NCBI GenBank assembly: GCA_963923035.1
Contig: CAWUKT010000031.1
Coordinates: 1-64,000 of the forward strand
Source: CAWUKT01 sp963923035
GTDB taxonomy: Bacteria; Bacteroidota; Bacteroidia; J057; JADKCL01
DNA: 64,000 nucleotides
Reading direction: 5' to 3'
The translations under genes were made by a program, and so were the position numbers. Below, in pieces: positions 51,399 through 60,476 of the stretch; positions within the stretch are counted from its first letter, which is position 1; every line of letters starts with the position of its first letter. The notes under the pieces are model-generated. The model searched no databases. It was not told the origin of the DNA and saw only the letters and a program-made list of their open reading frames with translations.

Positions 51399-54300
51399 CT
51401 AGCGTTTCAAAATCACATATCCGGAATAATTGCCCTCTTCCCCCAGGTCGAGGGTATAGTAGTAGGTGTCATCGGTCAGATTGTCACCGTCCCACTCATT
51501 TTCGTAGCTGTTCGAAGCATACACCTGGTTGCCCCAGCGGTTGAAGACCGTGAAGCGCCGGGTGCCATAATCTTCGATGCCCCGGATGACGAAGCGGTCG
51601 TTGACTTCATCGCCATTGGGAGAGAAGCCCGTAGGGATAGCCAACGCATTGACAATGAGGAGGACCTCGTCCGATTTGGTGGGGCAACTGCCATTGGAGG
51701 TGGTCCAGGTGAAGGTATATTCGCCGGGGAGGAGGTTGTCGAGGGAAGAGGAGGGAGCAGTCGGGGAAATGATCGTTGGACCGGCCGGACTTACGGTCCA
51801 GAGGCCCGTGCCCACGGCGGGTGCATTGCCGCTCAGGCTGACTTCCGCGCTGGCGCTGACGACCATGTCAGCCCCGGCATCGGGGTCCGAAGGGGCCGCG
51901 TCGATGTCAAAATCGACTTGCGCCGTGTCCCGACAGCCGTTGCTGTCGGCATAGGCATACGCAATGGCGTACGTTCCCGCCCCAATTTGGGCCGGATCGA
52001 GCACGTTTCCGGTCAGGGGCCCGCCAATGAACTGGCCACCGCCGGGACTGATGACGAGGAAGTCGGCCCCATCGCTTTCGCAGTAGAGGGAATCCACACC
52101 ATTGATGCTAACAGTGGGAATCGGGAACATGTCGATGGTGATGCTCGTGGAATCCGAGCAACCCGCGGCATTGGAGAGGGTCACGGAATAGGTTCCGCTT
52201 TGGGTGGCCGAGAAGGTCGGGTTTGTGGAGCCATCCTGCCACAGGTAACTGGTGGCGGTTCCGGGATCGAGCATCAGCGTCTGAGATCCGCAGAAGCTGG
52301 TATCGGCGCCGAGATCGGCTGTGGGAGGAGCCACCTGGGTGACCAAAATGGTATCGCTGCCACTGCAATTTCCTGCGACCATGTCCACGGTATAAATCCC
52401 GCCACTGCTGACAGTGGTGGCATTACCCGTATCCCCATTCGACCACACATACGACTGCGCAACTACCTGACTCACCAATTCCACCGAATCTCCCACGCAA
52501 AACCCCGTATCCGTAGCCAGGGCCACCGAAAACACGGTTTCATCCACCCAAATGGTATCAAATTCCGAGCAAACGACTCCTGACATGGCTTCCGGGAAGG
52601 AAAATGTTTCCAGCACGTATTGGCCGCCGCTGGTGACGAAGGTCGAGGCGCTGGTATCGCCGTTGGACCAGAGGAAGGTCGCGCAATCCATACACGAACT
52701 GGGGGCGAGGGCAAGGGTATCGCCTTCACACAATTCGCCGAGGCTGTCCAGGGTTGCATTCGGTGGGAACCACACTTCGATAACGACGGTATCCGAAGCG
52801 GTACAGCCAAATTGGTCCTGGACCTTGACCAGGTAACTGGAGGCGGAATTGACGGTGATGGTGGGATTGGAGCCCAGGGAGGTCATGCCCACCGACCATT
52901 GGTAGCCGGAAAAATTGCCGGGTGAGAGGGTATAGGGAAGGTTTTCGCAGATCGTGGTATCGGGGCCTAAGTCCGGTTGAGGAGCGGAAATGAGGGCAAT
53001 GGGGAACGAAACGGGGTATATTTCTCCGCAACTGGGGGAGCTGAAATACTCGACCAGAATGGTCATTGAGTTAGAAAATGGCCCTGCCTCAAGTTGGAGG
53101 AGCCCCGCATTGCCGGGAACCGGATTGCCTAATGGGTTGCCGGTGGCGCTGTCGATCAGGGCGTAGGAAAATGCGGGGTCGGAATTGGGAATGGAAAACA
53201 CGACGGTGTCCTGCCCACAAATCGAGGTGGCGGAAGTCGTCACCTGGCCAACGGTAGTGGTCGGGCAGCTCAATTTCCCCATCCAGATATTTTGCTGTCC
53301 ACTTGCCGGCAATTGGAGGCCGGCAGCGTTTTGGAAATTGACGAGGTTGCTGGAATAATTGCCGCCGGTATACACCCCGTCGCTCTCCACCTCCAGACCG
53401 CGGGCTCCCATGCTCTGCGAGTTATAGGCAAATGTGAACCACCCCAAATAGCTTCCTTGCAGGTCGAAACTGGCGACCACACTCAATACATTCCCCGGGT
53501 TGGCGGCGGAGCTTCCCGGTGCGAAATGCAGGGAATCCTCGGCCTGGGCCGAGACGTAGAGCAAATCGTCGGGTCCAAGGTCGATTTCCAGGAAACCATC
53601 CCGGCTGCTGCCGTTGGCGGTGCCCCCGTAGGCGTACGCCCACTGACACTGGCCATTCGCCCCGGAAAAGCTGGCCATCCAGCCATCTTCCGACCCGGTC
53701 GTCCCCAATTGCCAGTTGTTGCCGAAGTCGACCGAGTCGGCGAGGGTGCCGACCGCGTAGACGACGCCATTTCGGGCCACGAGGTCGGAGGGAAACTCGT
53801 CACCGGGCCCGCCGTAGCTTTCCAGCCAAAGTGGAGTTCCCGAAAGGTCGAGGGCCGTTAGGAAAATGTCCTGCATTTGGGCGGGTGCCGTGATGGCAGG
53901 GCCGAGGGGGAGGTAATTCGCGGTGGAATTGTCCAAGGTCCCCGAAAAATAGATACGGTTGGCATCGGTGGTCATCCCTGAGACCGTCAGCGGGCCGGGG
54001 CTGAATATTCCCCGCAACCAGACGGGGTTTCCGGATTGACGGGCCAGGGCCAGAACAAAGACGTTTTCCTGCGCTGGAGATGAATTGATGGTCTGGGAAC
54101 CCGCCGTCAGCGTGCCCTGGAAGACCCCGGCGACGATCACGAGGGTGTCCCGGACTTCAATCTCGCGCACCTCGCTGGAATTGTTGCCGGCGGGCTTGAA
54201 GTTCCACTGGTGCTGGAAATTGGAGTCGAGGCAAGTCACCCACGCAGAAACCCCTATATTGGAATTTTCCATCCAAATGGGCGCGACCAGGCTGCCGGAG

Positions 54301-54674
54301 ACATCGAGTGAATCTTCGAAGCTCCCCCCGATAAAGATATTTTCATTGTCATCAATGGCCACATCTTCGGCGAAACTCTCCTCAGAAGCGGGGAAACTGG
54401 CGACGTTCAAAATATTTCCCTGGGGATCGAATGAAAAGACGAAAGGTTCTATTTGGCCGGGAGAATAGGGGACCGGACCATTCGCATTCAGACTGAGGGG
54501 TTGAGAAAAAGACCCTGCGGCCACACCAAATCCACCTTGGTCCGTGAAATCCAAGCCGGAAATTGTTTCCGTACCATTGCTACTGGCAGAAAACGTCCAA
54601 TCCCATTCCTGACCCTTCGCTTTTTCCACAAGCAACGAAAGCGCCAGGACCAGTATGATCCGTGCAGGCCACAT
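51399..54674 (-). CDS. Giant secreted adhesin-like protein, T9SS type B (CHU_C) sorting domain
   Basis: 1091 residues with an N-terminal signal (MWPARIILVLALSLLVEKAKG). Residues ~30-470 hold beta-propeller SBBP-like repeats (VAIDDNENIFIGGSF, VVYAVGTLADSVDFG, etc.), ~500-980 Ig-like/PKD-type beta domains with LGADTSFCGSQTLMLDPG type repeats, and the last ~90 residues a gliding-motility-associated C-terminal domain (FSPNGDEVNDRFVIRGIEDY, FNRWGNQVYASNSYENEWDG) ending in K-R. It is exported by T9SS with type B sorting and may act in surface adhesion. It is convergent with the transketolase genes, stops three bases apart. Confidence 0.88.
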   Translation of the reverse strand: MWPARIILVLALSLLVEKAKGQEWDWTFSASSNGTETISGLDFTDQGGFGVAAGSFSQPLSLNANGPVPYSPGQIEPFVFSFDPQGNILNVASFPASEESFAEDVAIDDNENIFIGGSFEDSLDVSGSLVAPIWMENSNIGVSAWVTCLDSNFQHQWNFKPAGNNSSEVREIEVRDTLVIVAGVFQGTLTAGSQTINSSPAQENVFVLALARQSGNPVWLRGIFSPGPLTVSGMTTDANRIYFSGTLDNSTANYLPLGPAITAPAQMQDIFLTALDLSGTPLWLESYGGPGDEFPSDLVARNGVVYAVGTLADSVDFGNNWQLGTTGSEDGWMASFSGANGQCQWAYAYGGTANGSSRDGFLEIDLGPDDLLYVSAQAEDSLHFAPGSSAANPGNVLSVVASFDLQGSYLGWFTFAYNSQSMGARGLEVESDGVYTGGNYSSNLVNFQNAAGLQLPASGQQNIWMGKLSCPTTTVGQVTTSATSICGQDTVVFSIPNSDPAFSYALIDSATGNPLGNPVPGNAGLLQLEAGPFSNSMTILVEYFSSPSCGEIYPVSFPIALISAPQPDLGPDTTICENLPYTLSPGNFSGYQWSVGMTSLGSNPTITVNSASSYLVKVQDQFGCTASDTVVIEVWFPPNATLDSLGELCEGDTLALAPSSCMDCATFLWSNGDTSASTFVTSGGQYVLETFSFPEAMSGVVCSEFDTIWVDETVFSVALATDTGFCVGDSVELVSQVVAQSYVWSNGDTGNATTVSSGGIYTVDMVAGNCSGSDTILVTQVAPPTADLGADTSFCGSQTLMLDPGTATSYLWQDGSTNPTFSATQSGTYSVTLSNAAGCSDSTSITIDMFPIPTVSINGVDSLYCESDGADFLVISPGGGQFIGGPLTGNVLDPAQIGAGTYAIAYAYADSNGCRDTAQVDFDIDAAPSDPDAGADMVVSASAEVSLSGNAPAVGTGLWTVSPAGPTIISPTAPSSSLDNLLPGEYTFTWTTSNGSCPTKSDEVLLIVNALAIPTGFSPNGDEVNDRFVIRGIEDYGTRRFTVFNRWGNQVYASNSYENEWDGDNLTDDTYYYTLDLGEEGNYSGYVILKR

Positions 54675-54968
54675 GTTTTACTACTCAAATTTTAAATACT
54701 AGAGCTTTTTCTTCTGTAACTCTAACCAATGATGCTAATTCAAAATAGCGAAAATATCTTCGCAAATCGAGCCCCGAACGATAGAAAATTTTACGAGGAG
54801 GGATGTTGGGGGGCAAAAAAACAGAATCACCTGCTCCATTGACCGACGAAAAGGGGAAGAAACCTGTAATTCTCCCAGATTTATTATCTTGGTAATGATT
54901 CGATTCCGATCATTATTGTAGTGCCTGGGACATTCTTTTAAAAATCACTCATTATCGCTCGCGCGTTT
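54675..54968. other. Divergent promoter region between T9SS genes
   Basis: 294 bases with no gene. Promoter motifs for the 1091-residue gene (minus) and the 631-residue gene (plus) must lie here, but I find no exact TTG-N19-TAnnTTTG pair. TATCTTGG at ~54887 is the nearest -7-like match. Confidence 0.3.
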
Positions 54969-56864
54969 ATGAAAAGTCAGCTTATACCCCTGTTGATCGG
55001 ACTTATTGTCAGCATATTGGGATTCAACCAGCCACAACTCAAGGCCCAAAGTGGTGGGCCCGACGACTTTGGCTATACCTGGTTGACTTCTGATGCCCCT
55101 ACCGGTCCTGAATTCCGATGGGTGGACCTTCCCAGTCTGCCCAATGCCGTCCTTCAGTCCGGACTCGACGATGAAAATTCAATCGGTCCCATCCCCTTGG
55201 GCTTTGATTTTCGGTATTTCTGGCGGGATCAGAACTCCATTACCGTGGGCTCCAATGGCTGGCTGGGATTTGACTATGTCCCCAACCTCAGCTGGTGTTT
55301 TCAAAGCCTCCCTTCTGCGAACAATACCCCCAACAATATCCTGGCGCCTTTGATGGTCGACCTCAACTTTGGCACCAAGTACCCCACTCTCCCCAATCCG
55401 GGAGAAGTCTGGTTTTGGACCAACCAGGCCGATTCAGCCATCATTTCTTACCACGACGCGCCCTTTTGGAAGGACGACCAGAGTGGCACGGCGCCGCCCG
55501 ACTGGGGCGGGGGAAATACCTTCCAGATCATTCTGGACGCCTCCGACAGCAGCATCACTTATCAGTACCTCCATCTCGACGATGCCCTGTTCATCAACTA
55601 CGCCATTTGCCCGCGGGACCTCATTGTCGGATACGAAGGGCCGACCGGGAAAATTGGGGACGAAATGTTCCGGGAAGTGGTCCCGGACGACAGCTTTACG
55701 ATCCGGATTGTCCATCCGACGCAGGACACCTTTCAAGTCCAGGATGCTGCCCCCTTGTGGACCCTCACGCCCGAAAGCAAGGCCAAGTTCGTCCTGGCCA
55801 ATACCCCGGTGGACATCGAAACCCAGGTCTCCAACCTCGGCAATGCACCCCTGGACTCCGGCACGATCGTCACCCACCGGATCTTTGACCCCCAATTCAA
55901 TTTCATCTGGTTCCGCCGCGACACCCTGGAATCGGTGGCCCCGGGCACAGTTGTCCCAGTGGAGCCCACGTATTCTTCCGGCCTGACCAAGACCGGAGGG
56001 CATTTTGTCCGAACCTCCGTCCAGGCCGCCGCCGATCCCAATACGCTCAACAACGACCTGTTTACGGAGTTGAACGTGGTGGCAGATACGGGAAATCAGT
56101 TCCAGCTCAGTTATGCCACGGGTGGTCAGCCCATTACAGAACTGGCGTTTCCGGGCAGCATCGGGGACTATGGCGCGGGTATTTTCATCGATTATCCCTA
56201 CCACGACATCAAAATTCGGGCGGTGGAAGTCTTCATTGCGGGTGATGGAAACGTCAATACCCCTATGCCGGTCGGCTTTCGGCTGGACCTGTACGCAGAT
56301 GGGTTGAATGGCCCCGGTCCCCAGTTGGCATCTGAATTGGTGCCGTCCACGTCGGTGATCGAAGAGGATTGGAACCTGATCGAGTTTGACCCGCCCGTCG
56401 CGGTGGATTCCGGCCGCGTATTTGTCGGGTGGATCCAGGGGGGAGATGGCGTGGGCATCGGGGTGGAAACCGAATCGCCGATTTCCCGGCGGAGTTATGA
56501 GATCATCAATGGGCAGTGGGCGCCTTTTCGGAGGAATAATTTGGAGGAACTGCTCCTAAAGGTCCACGCCGAGCGGACTTTGGTGGGGAGGGAAAAGCCG
56601 GTGGAACGCGGTTGGTCGGTGGAAATCACTCCGAATCCCAGCCGGGGAGAGGCCGTGGTGATTTGGGACCAGAAGCGGGCAGGTGCCATGAAAATGGAAG
56701 TTTTTGATATGCAGGGGAAAAGGGTGCTGGAAAAAAAGTGGCCCCAAAGAGGCCCGGGAATTTACCGGGAGAAACTATCAGCTGAACTGTCGCCCGGAGT
56801 CTTCACGGTGATTTTTTCCAATAAATGGGGACGATCCTCTCAAAAGTGGGTACTAATGGATTAG
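54969..56864 (+). CDS. Secreted protein, T9SS type A (paralogue 1 of tandem pair)
   Basis: 631 residues with signal peptide (cleavage near LKAQ). Residues ~28-250 form a beta domain repeating the motif GPDDFGYTW..GSNGWLGFDY..NNILAPLMVDLNFG, which is shared with the following gene. A CARDB-like Ig domain (~265-375) and a jelly-roll-like part follow. The C-terminus is a T9SS type A domain (SVEITPNPSRGEAVV.. to SSQKWVLMD). The gene pair probably arose by duplication. The ligand is unknown, but GSNGWL/APF(L)M-type domains occur in many surface proteins of this phylum. The next gene has its own promoter after this stop. Confidence 0.8.
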   Translation: MKSQLIPLLIGLIVSILGFNQPQLKAQSGGPDDFGYTWLTSDAPTGPEFRWVDLPSLPNAVLQSGLDDENSIGPIPLGFDFRYFWRDQNSITVGSNGWLGFDYVPNLSWCFQSLPSANNTPNNILAPLMVDLNFGTKYPTLPNPGEVWFWTNQADSAIISYHDAPFWKDDQSGTAPPDWGGGNTFQIILDASDSSITYQYLHLDDALFINYAICPRDLIVGYEGPTGKIGDEMFREVVPDDSFTIRIVHPTQDTFQVQDAAPLWTLTPESKAKFVLANTPVDIETQVSNLGNAPLDSGTIVTHRIFDPQFNFIWFRRDTLESVAPGTVVPVEPTYSSGLTKTGGHFVRTSVQAAADPNTLNNDLFTELNVVADTGNQFQLSYATGGQPITELAFPGSIGDYGAGIFIDYPYHDIKIRAVEVFIAGDGNVNTPMPVGFRLDLYADGLNGPGPQLASELVPSTSVIEEDWNLIEFDPPVAVDSGRVFVGWIQGGDGVGIGVETESPISRRSYEIINGQWAPFRRNNLEELLLKVHAERTLVGREKPVERGWSVEITPNPSRGEAVVIWDQKRAGAMKMEVFDMQGKRVLEKKWPQRGPGIYREKLSAELSPGVFTVIFSNKWGRSSQKWVLMD

Positions 56865-56870
56865 GGAAAG

Positions 56871-56901
56871 GTTGAATTATACCGGTCAAGTCTTAACTTT
56901 G
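56871..56901 (+). promoter_or_regulatory. Promoter of second T9SS paralogue
   Basis: GTTG (56871-56874), exactly 19 bases, then TAACTTTG (56894-56901), a perfect TAnnTTTG. It lies seven bases after the previous stop and 43 bases before the ATG at 56944. This is the clearest Bacteroidota promoter in the window. Confidence 0.7.
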
Positions 56902-56943
56902 TTTCTTTGGATCAATTCAGAGATTACAAAAATCCATTTCGGT

Positions 56944-58818
56944 ATGAGAAAACCTTTACTATTTGCACTTTGCCTCCTTATCTGCAGTGCGTTCACGATG
57001 CCGGTCTTCGCAGGCCAGGGCGGTCCTGACACCTACGGATACACATGGAAAGATTCTAACGAGCCAGACGTGAGCTTCACCTGGCTGGACATTACCCAGG
57101 TCAGCGGAGCCGTCAACGTTTCTGGTCTTGCTGACGACAACGCTGTTGGCCCCTTCGCAATGGGCTGGGATTTCCACTACTACTGGACCGATTACGACAT
57201 GATCAAGATCGGATCCAACGGTTGGTTGTCTTTCGACAACGTAGGTAACATTGCCGCCTGTTTCCCGACCATTCCTGCTCAGGGTGGTGCTGGCGACAAC
57301 ATCATCGCTCCGTTCATGTCCGACGTGAACCTCTCTGACGCTACGGGCAACAACCCGGCTGAAGTTTGGTACTGGTCCAACGGGGTCGATTCCTTCATCG
57401 TTCAGTACCGCGATTGCGGTTGGTGGACGAACGCCAACCCCGACTTCGTCGGTGACAACGACTTCCAGGTAGTATTTGATGGAACCGACTCTTCCATCAC
57501 CTTTAACTACCTGAACGTAGATGCAGCTGCCTTCCCCGGCGGCGCGGGTTGCCCCACCTTCATGGAAATCGGTATCGAAAACCTGACCGGTAACTTCGGC
57601 CTCCAGGTCTTCAGCGGAACCACCGTTCCCCCGAGCAACTTCTCCATCAAGTTCATCTATCCCCCGACCGTTAGCTTCCAGGTTCCCGACGCCACGCCGG
57701 TATGGAACGCCAACGCCGAAAATGGCGGTCAGTTCTTCTTTACCAATGCCCCCATTTCCCTTGAATCCAACATTGGCAACGTAGGTAGCGCCTCCGTAAC
57801 GTCTTCGATCAACGTCACGGCTACGGTTGACTCCACCTCGAATGCCTCCTCGAATATCTTTACCGATGCCATCACCCTGGACAGCTTGTCCTTCGGAGAT
57901 GATACCACGGTAGCATTCCCCACCACAGCCGTCCTTCCCGATGCCCGCTCTTATTTCTTCAATGTGGACCTGTCCTCCACGGGTGATATCAACCCGTCGA
58001 ACAACGGCAATACCACTGAGATTGTTGGGGTCGACCAAGGTCCGGCCGGTGGATACGTGCTGGATTACACCGAAGGCGTACCGAACACGGGTCAGTTTAC
58101 CTTCCTGAACTGGGCCGGTGGTGGCTCCGACGAAGGTGCTGCAGTTGAGTACGTGCCTCCGGGCTACCCCTTCACGATTGACTCAGTGCGCATCTGGCTG
58201 GCCCAGGACGGTGACAACAGCACCCCCTACCTCCACGGATGTACCATTGAAATCCTCGACGGCCCCGACGGCAACGTTTTGGCTTCCGACTCCTTCCCCC
58301 CGAGTGCCCTGAACGATAACTCCTTCTCCAGTCTCGCCATGTCCACTCCCGTTGTCATTTCCTCGGGTGGATTCGTCGTCTCCTGGTTGCAAGGTGGTAG
58401 CGACATCGCTCTCGCCCGTGAAGCGGACGGTCCGATTTCTCAGCGTACCTACGAAATCCTCGGTGGTGCTTGGGCTCCCTTCCGTGACAACACCGCTGAA
58501 GACCTGATCATCCAGGTAGTTGGTGGCAGCCCCGTTGCCATTGACGCTGGTGAAGTTGCTGGCATCGAGATGACCGCTTACCCGAACCCGGTAACCGGCG
58601 CGCTCCTGAACGTTGATTACAGCGTAGAAGCCCTCTCCGATGTTGACTTCCGCGTCACCAACCTCATGGGCCAGACGGTTTGGGCCAAGACCCACACCCA
58701 AATCCCTGCCGGTCAGTACCGCTTCAATATCCAGACTGAACAACTCACCGATGGCGTTTACTTCCTCTCCATGGAGCAAAATGGTCAGCGTGTAGTTCAA
58801 AAAATCGTGGTTGAATAA
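56944..58818 (+). CDS. Secreted protein, T9SS type A (paralogue 2 of tandem pair)
   Basis: 624 residues from ATG 56944, with signal peptide (MRKPLLFALCLLICSAFTMPVFA). The N-terminal ~220 residues align with the upstream gene by eye (GGPDTYGYTW, GSNGWLSFDN, NIIAPFMSDVN). An Ig-like middle and a T9SS type A domain ending VVQKIVVE follow. Codon use differs strongly from paralogue 1: many AAC, GAC, GGT, GCT and CGT codons. This indicates selection for high expression. It has its own strong promoter and terminator and probably is an abundant surface or matrix protein. Confidence 0.85.
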   Translation: MRKPLLFALCLLICSAFTMPVFAGQGGPDTYGYTWKDSNEPDVSFTWLDITQVSGAVNVSGLADDNAVGPFAMGWDFHYYWTDYDMIKIGSNGWLSFDNVGNIAACFPTIPAQGGAGDNIIAPFMSDVNLSDATGNNPAEVWYWSNGVDSFIVQYRDCGWWTNANPDFVGDNDFQVVFDGTDSSITFNYLNVDAAAFPGGAGCPTFMEIGIENLTGNFGLQVFSGTTVPPSNFSIKFIYPPTVSFQVPDATPVWNANAENGGQFFFTNAPISLESNIGNVGSASVTSSINVTATVDSTSNASSNIFTDAITLDSLSFGDDTTVAFPTTAVLPDARSYFFNVDLSSTGDINPSNNGNTTEIVGVDQGPAGGYVLDYTEGVPNTGQFTFLNWAGGGSDEGAAVEYVPPGYPFTIDSVRIWLAQDGDNSTPYLHGCTIEILDGPDGNVLASDSFPPSALNDNSFSSLAMSTPVVISSGGFVVSWLQGGSDIALAREADGPISQRTYEILGGAWAPFRDNTAEDLIIQVVGGSPVAIDAGEVAGIEMTAYPNPVTGALLNVDYSVEALSDVDFRVTNLMGQTVWAKTHTQIPAGQYRFNIQTEQLTDGVYFLSMEQNGQRVVQKIVVE

Positions 58819-58842
58819 ACCCGAAATAATTTATCCTGAAGA

Positions 58843-58871
58843 AAGGCTGCCCTGCGGGGTGGCCTTTTTTT
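58843..58871 (+). terminator. Terminator after paralogue 2
   Basis: Hairpin AGGCTGCCC..GGGGTGGCCT (one internal mismatch area) followed by a run of seven T, 25 bases past the stop. Confidence 0.85.
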
Positions 58872-58926
58872 ATACCGGGAAATGAAAAAAGAAGGGTATG
58901 GATTTTTGATGGAAGGTAAAGGGATT

Positions 58927-58957
58927 CTTGCATTCAATTTCCCACCTTTTATCTTTG
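58927..58957 (+). promoter_or_regulatory. Promoter of flavoprotein gene
   Basis: CTTG (58927-58930), 19 bases, TATCTTTG (58950-58957), an exact TAnnTTTG box 46 bases before the ATG at 59004. Confidence 0.65.
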
Positions 58958-59003
58958 TGAAGCGGCTTCGAGTTTTAATTGCCATCCCATTCAGAATGAT
59001 CTT

Positions 59004-60476
59004 ATGAGTTCCCCCGCCGAATTCGATGTATTGGTCCTGGGCGCTGGTCCAGCCGGAAATTGCGTCGCCCTGCGTCTGTTGATGCTGGGACATTCTGTGG
59101 CGTTGGTGGAATCTCAGGCTTTTCCCCGTCCCCACGTCGGAGAATCCCTTTCCCCCGGAGTATGGAAACTTTTCCAATACATGGATGCGATCCCCCTGCT
59201 CCAAAACCAGACCTATATCCAGGGTTTGGGGGCCAAGGTGATCTGGGAAGACCATTCGATGCGGGACCTCAGGCCGGAGGATCGGGGACCCGGTGTTTTG
59301 GTCAACCGTTCCAAGCTGGACAAGGACATGCTGGAGTTGGGACAAAAAAGGGGGCTGAAGGTCTGGCAACCGGCCCGGGCGGAAGGAATGGAGTGGAAGG
59401 GAAATGAATGGGTGGTCCAGGTGCATCAGGAAGGAGAGCGGCACGAGGTTCGTGCCCGTTTCGTCGTAGACGCCACCGGTTCCAATCACCCGCAGGATTC
59501 CCAACTCATGGGCCTGGCCCCTTCCATGGTGGCCATCTGGGCCGACCTGCTCCTCGATCCGGGTTTCCGGGAGAACCGGGTAGAAGCCCGCCCCGAAGGC
59601 TGGCTGTGGGGGAGTCCCCTCTTGGGAGGGCGGACCCGCCAAATGGCCTTGACCGACCCGTCTGCCCTGCAGCAGCAACCCCCGGCCCAAGTGCTGGCCG
59701 GCATGCTGCGGAAAAGCCAACTGTTCCGGTCGACGACCCTGCCCGCCTACGCGGTCCAAACGACGCCGGTCCACATCTACGCCCATACGAGCCCCTGGAA
59801 AGACAACTACGTTCGGATTGGAACGGCGGTCCTGTCACTGGACCCCCTTTCCGCGACCGGCGTGGAAAAGGCCCTGCGCCAAGCCATGCAGGCCGCCATC
59901 GCCATCCATACCGTCCTCATTGGAGGAGACGGGGACATGGCCCAGGAATACTTTGAAGACCGCTTGGTGGAAGCGGCGGTCTCCCATACCGGCTGGGGCC
60001 GGAACTATTACGGAATCGCTTGGCCGGGACAGGAGAAGACCTTTTACCGCGATCGGGCGGCCTATTTCTCCGATTCCTCTGCCCCCTCCACGCCTTTTTC
60101 CCAGCTCCTCCAGGAAAACCTGAAGTCGAGCTATGAATCACCGGGGCCCATCCCGCTGGAACCGGTCGACATCAACCAAGCCCTCGCCGAACTCTGGGGC
60201 AAGTCCATCGGATTGTCCCCGCAGACCCTGCTGCTGGAGACGCCCTGCGTGAAAGACGATCGATTGGTGCGGCGAACCGTCCTGTCCCACCCGGGATTGG
60301 ACCGGAAATTTGCATTTTTGGGCGAAATTGAGGTGATTCCCCTGATCGAAAAGGTCTCTCCGGCGGCTACGCTGGGAGAATTGGTTCAGGCCTGGAGCAA
60401 AGACATTCCCTTCGAGATGGCCTCCAAAGTGGCCATTTGGCTCTGGCAAAAGGACATTTTGCAAGAAACTTCCTGA
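59004..60476 (+). CDS. FAD-dependent halogenase/LodB-like oxidoreductase
   Basis: 490 residues. N-terminal GxGxxG (VLVLGAGPAGNCVALRL) and the FAD block GESLSPGVW mark the flavin-dependent halogenase / LodB-QhpG / geranylgeranyl-reductase superfamily. The late FAD motif is LDPLSATGVEKALRQ. In place of the halogenase WxWxIP a variant EGWLWGSPL (W.WGSP) appears, so true halogenation is doubtful. LodB-type enzymes modify a partner protein such as lysine oxidase, but no partner gene is adjacent. A C-terminal ~100-residue extension (residues ~380-490) is winged-helix-like. It is convergent with wecB, with no gap. Confidence 0.8.
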   Translation: MSSPAEFDVLVLGAGPAGNCVALRLLMLGHSVALVESQAFPRPHVGESLSPGVWKLFQYMDAIPLLQNQTYIQGLGAKVIWEDHSMRDLRPEDRGPGVLVNRSKLDKDMLELGQKRGLKVWQPARAEGMEWKGNEWVVQVHQEGERHEVRARFVVDATGSNHPQDSQLMGLAPSMVAIWADLLLDPGFRENRVEARPEGWLWGSPLLGGRTRQMALTDPSALQQQPPAQVLAGMLRKSQLFRSTTLPAYAVQTTPVHIYAHTSPWKDNYVRIGTAVLSLDPLSATGVEKALRQAMQAAIAIHTVLIGGDGDMAQEYFEDRLVEAAVSHTGWGRNYYGIAWPGQEKTFYRDRAAYFSDSSAPSTPFSQLLQENLKSSYESPGPIPLEPVDINQALAELWGKSIGLSPQTLLLETPCVKDDRLVRRTVLSHPGLDRKFAFLGEIEVIPLIEKVSPAATLGELVQAWSKDIPFEMASKVAIWLWQKDILQETS

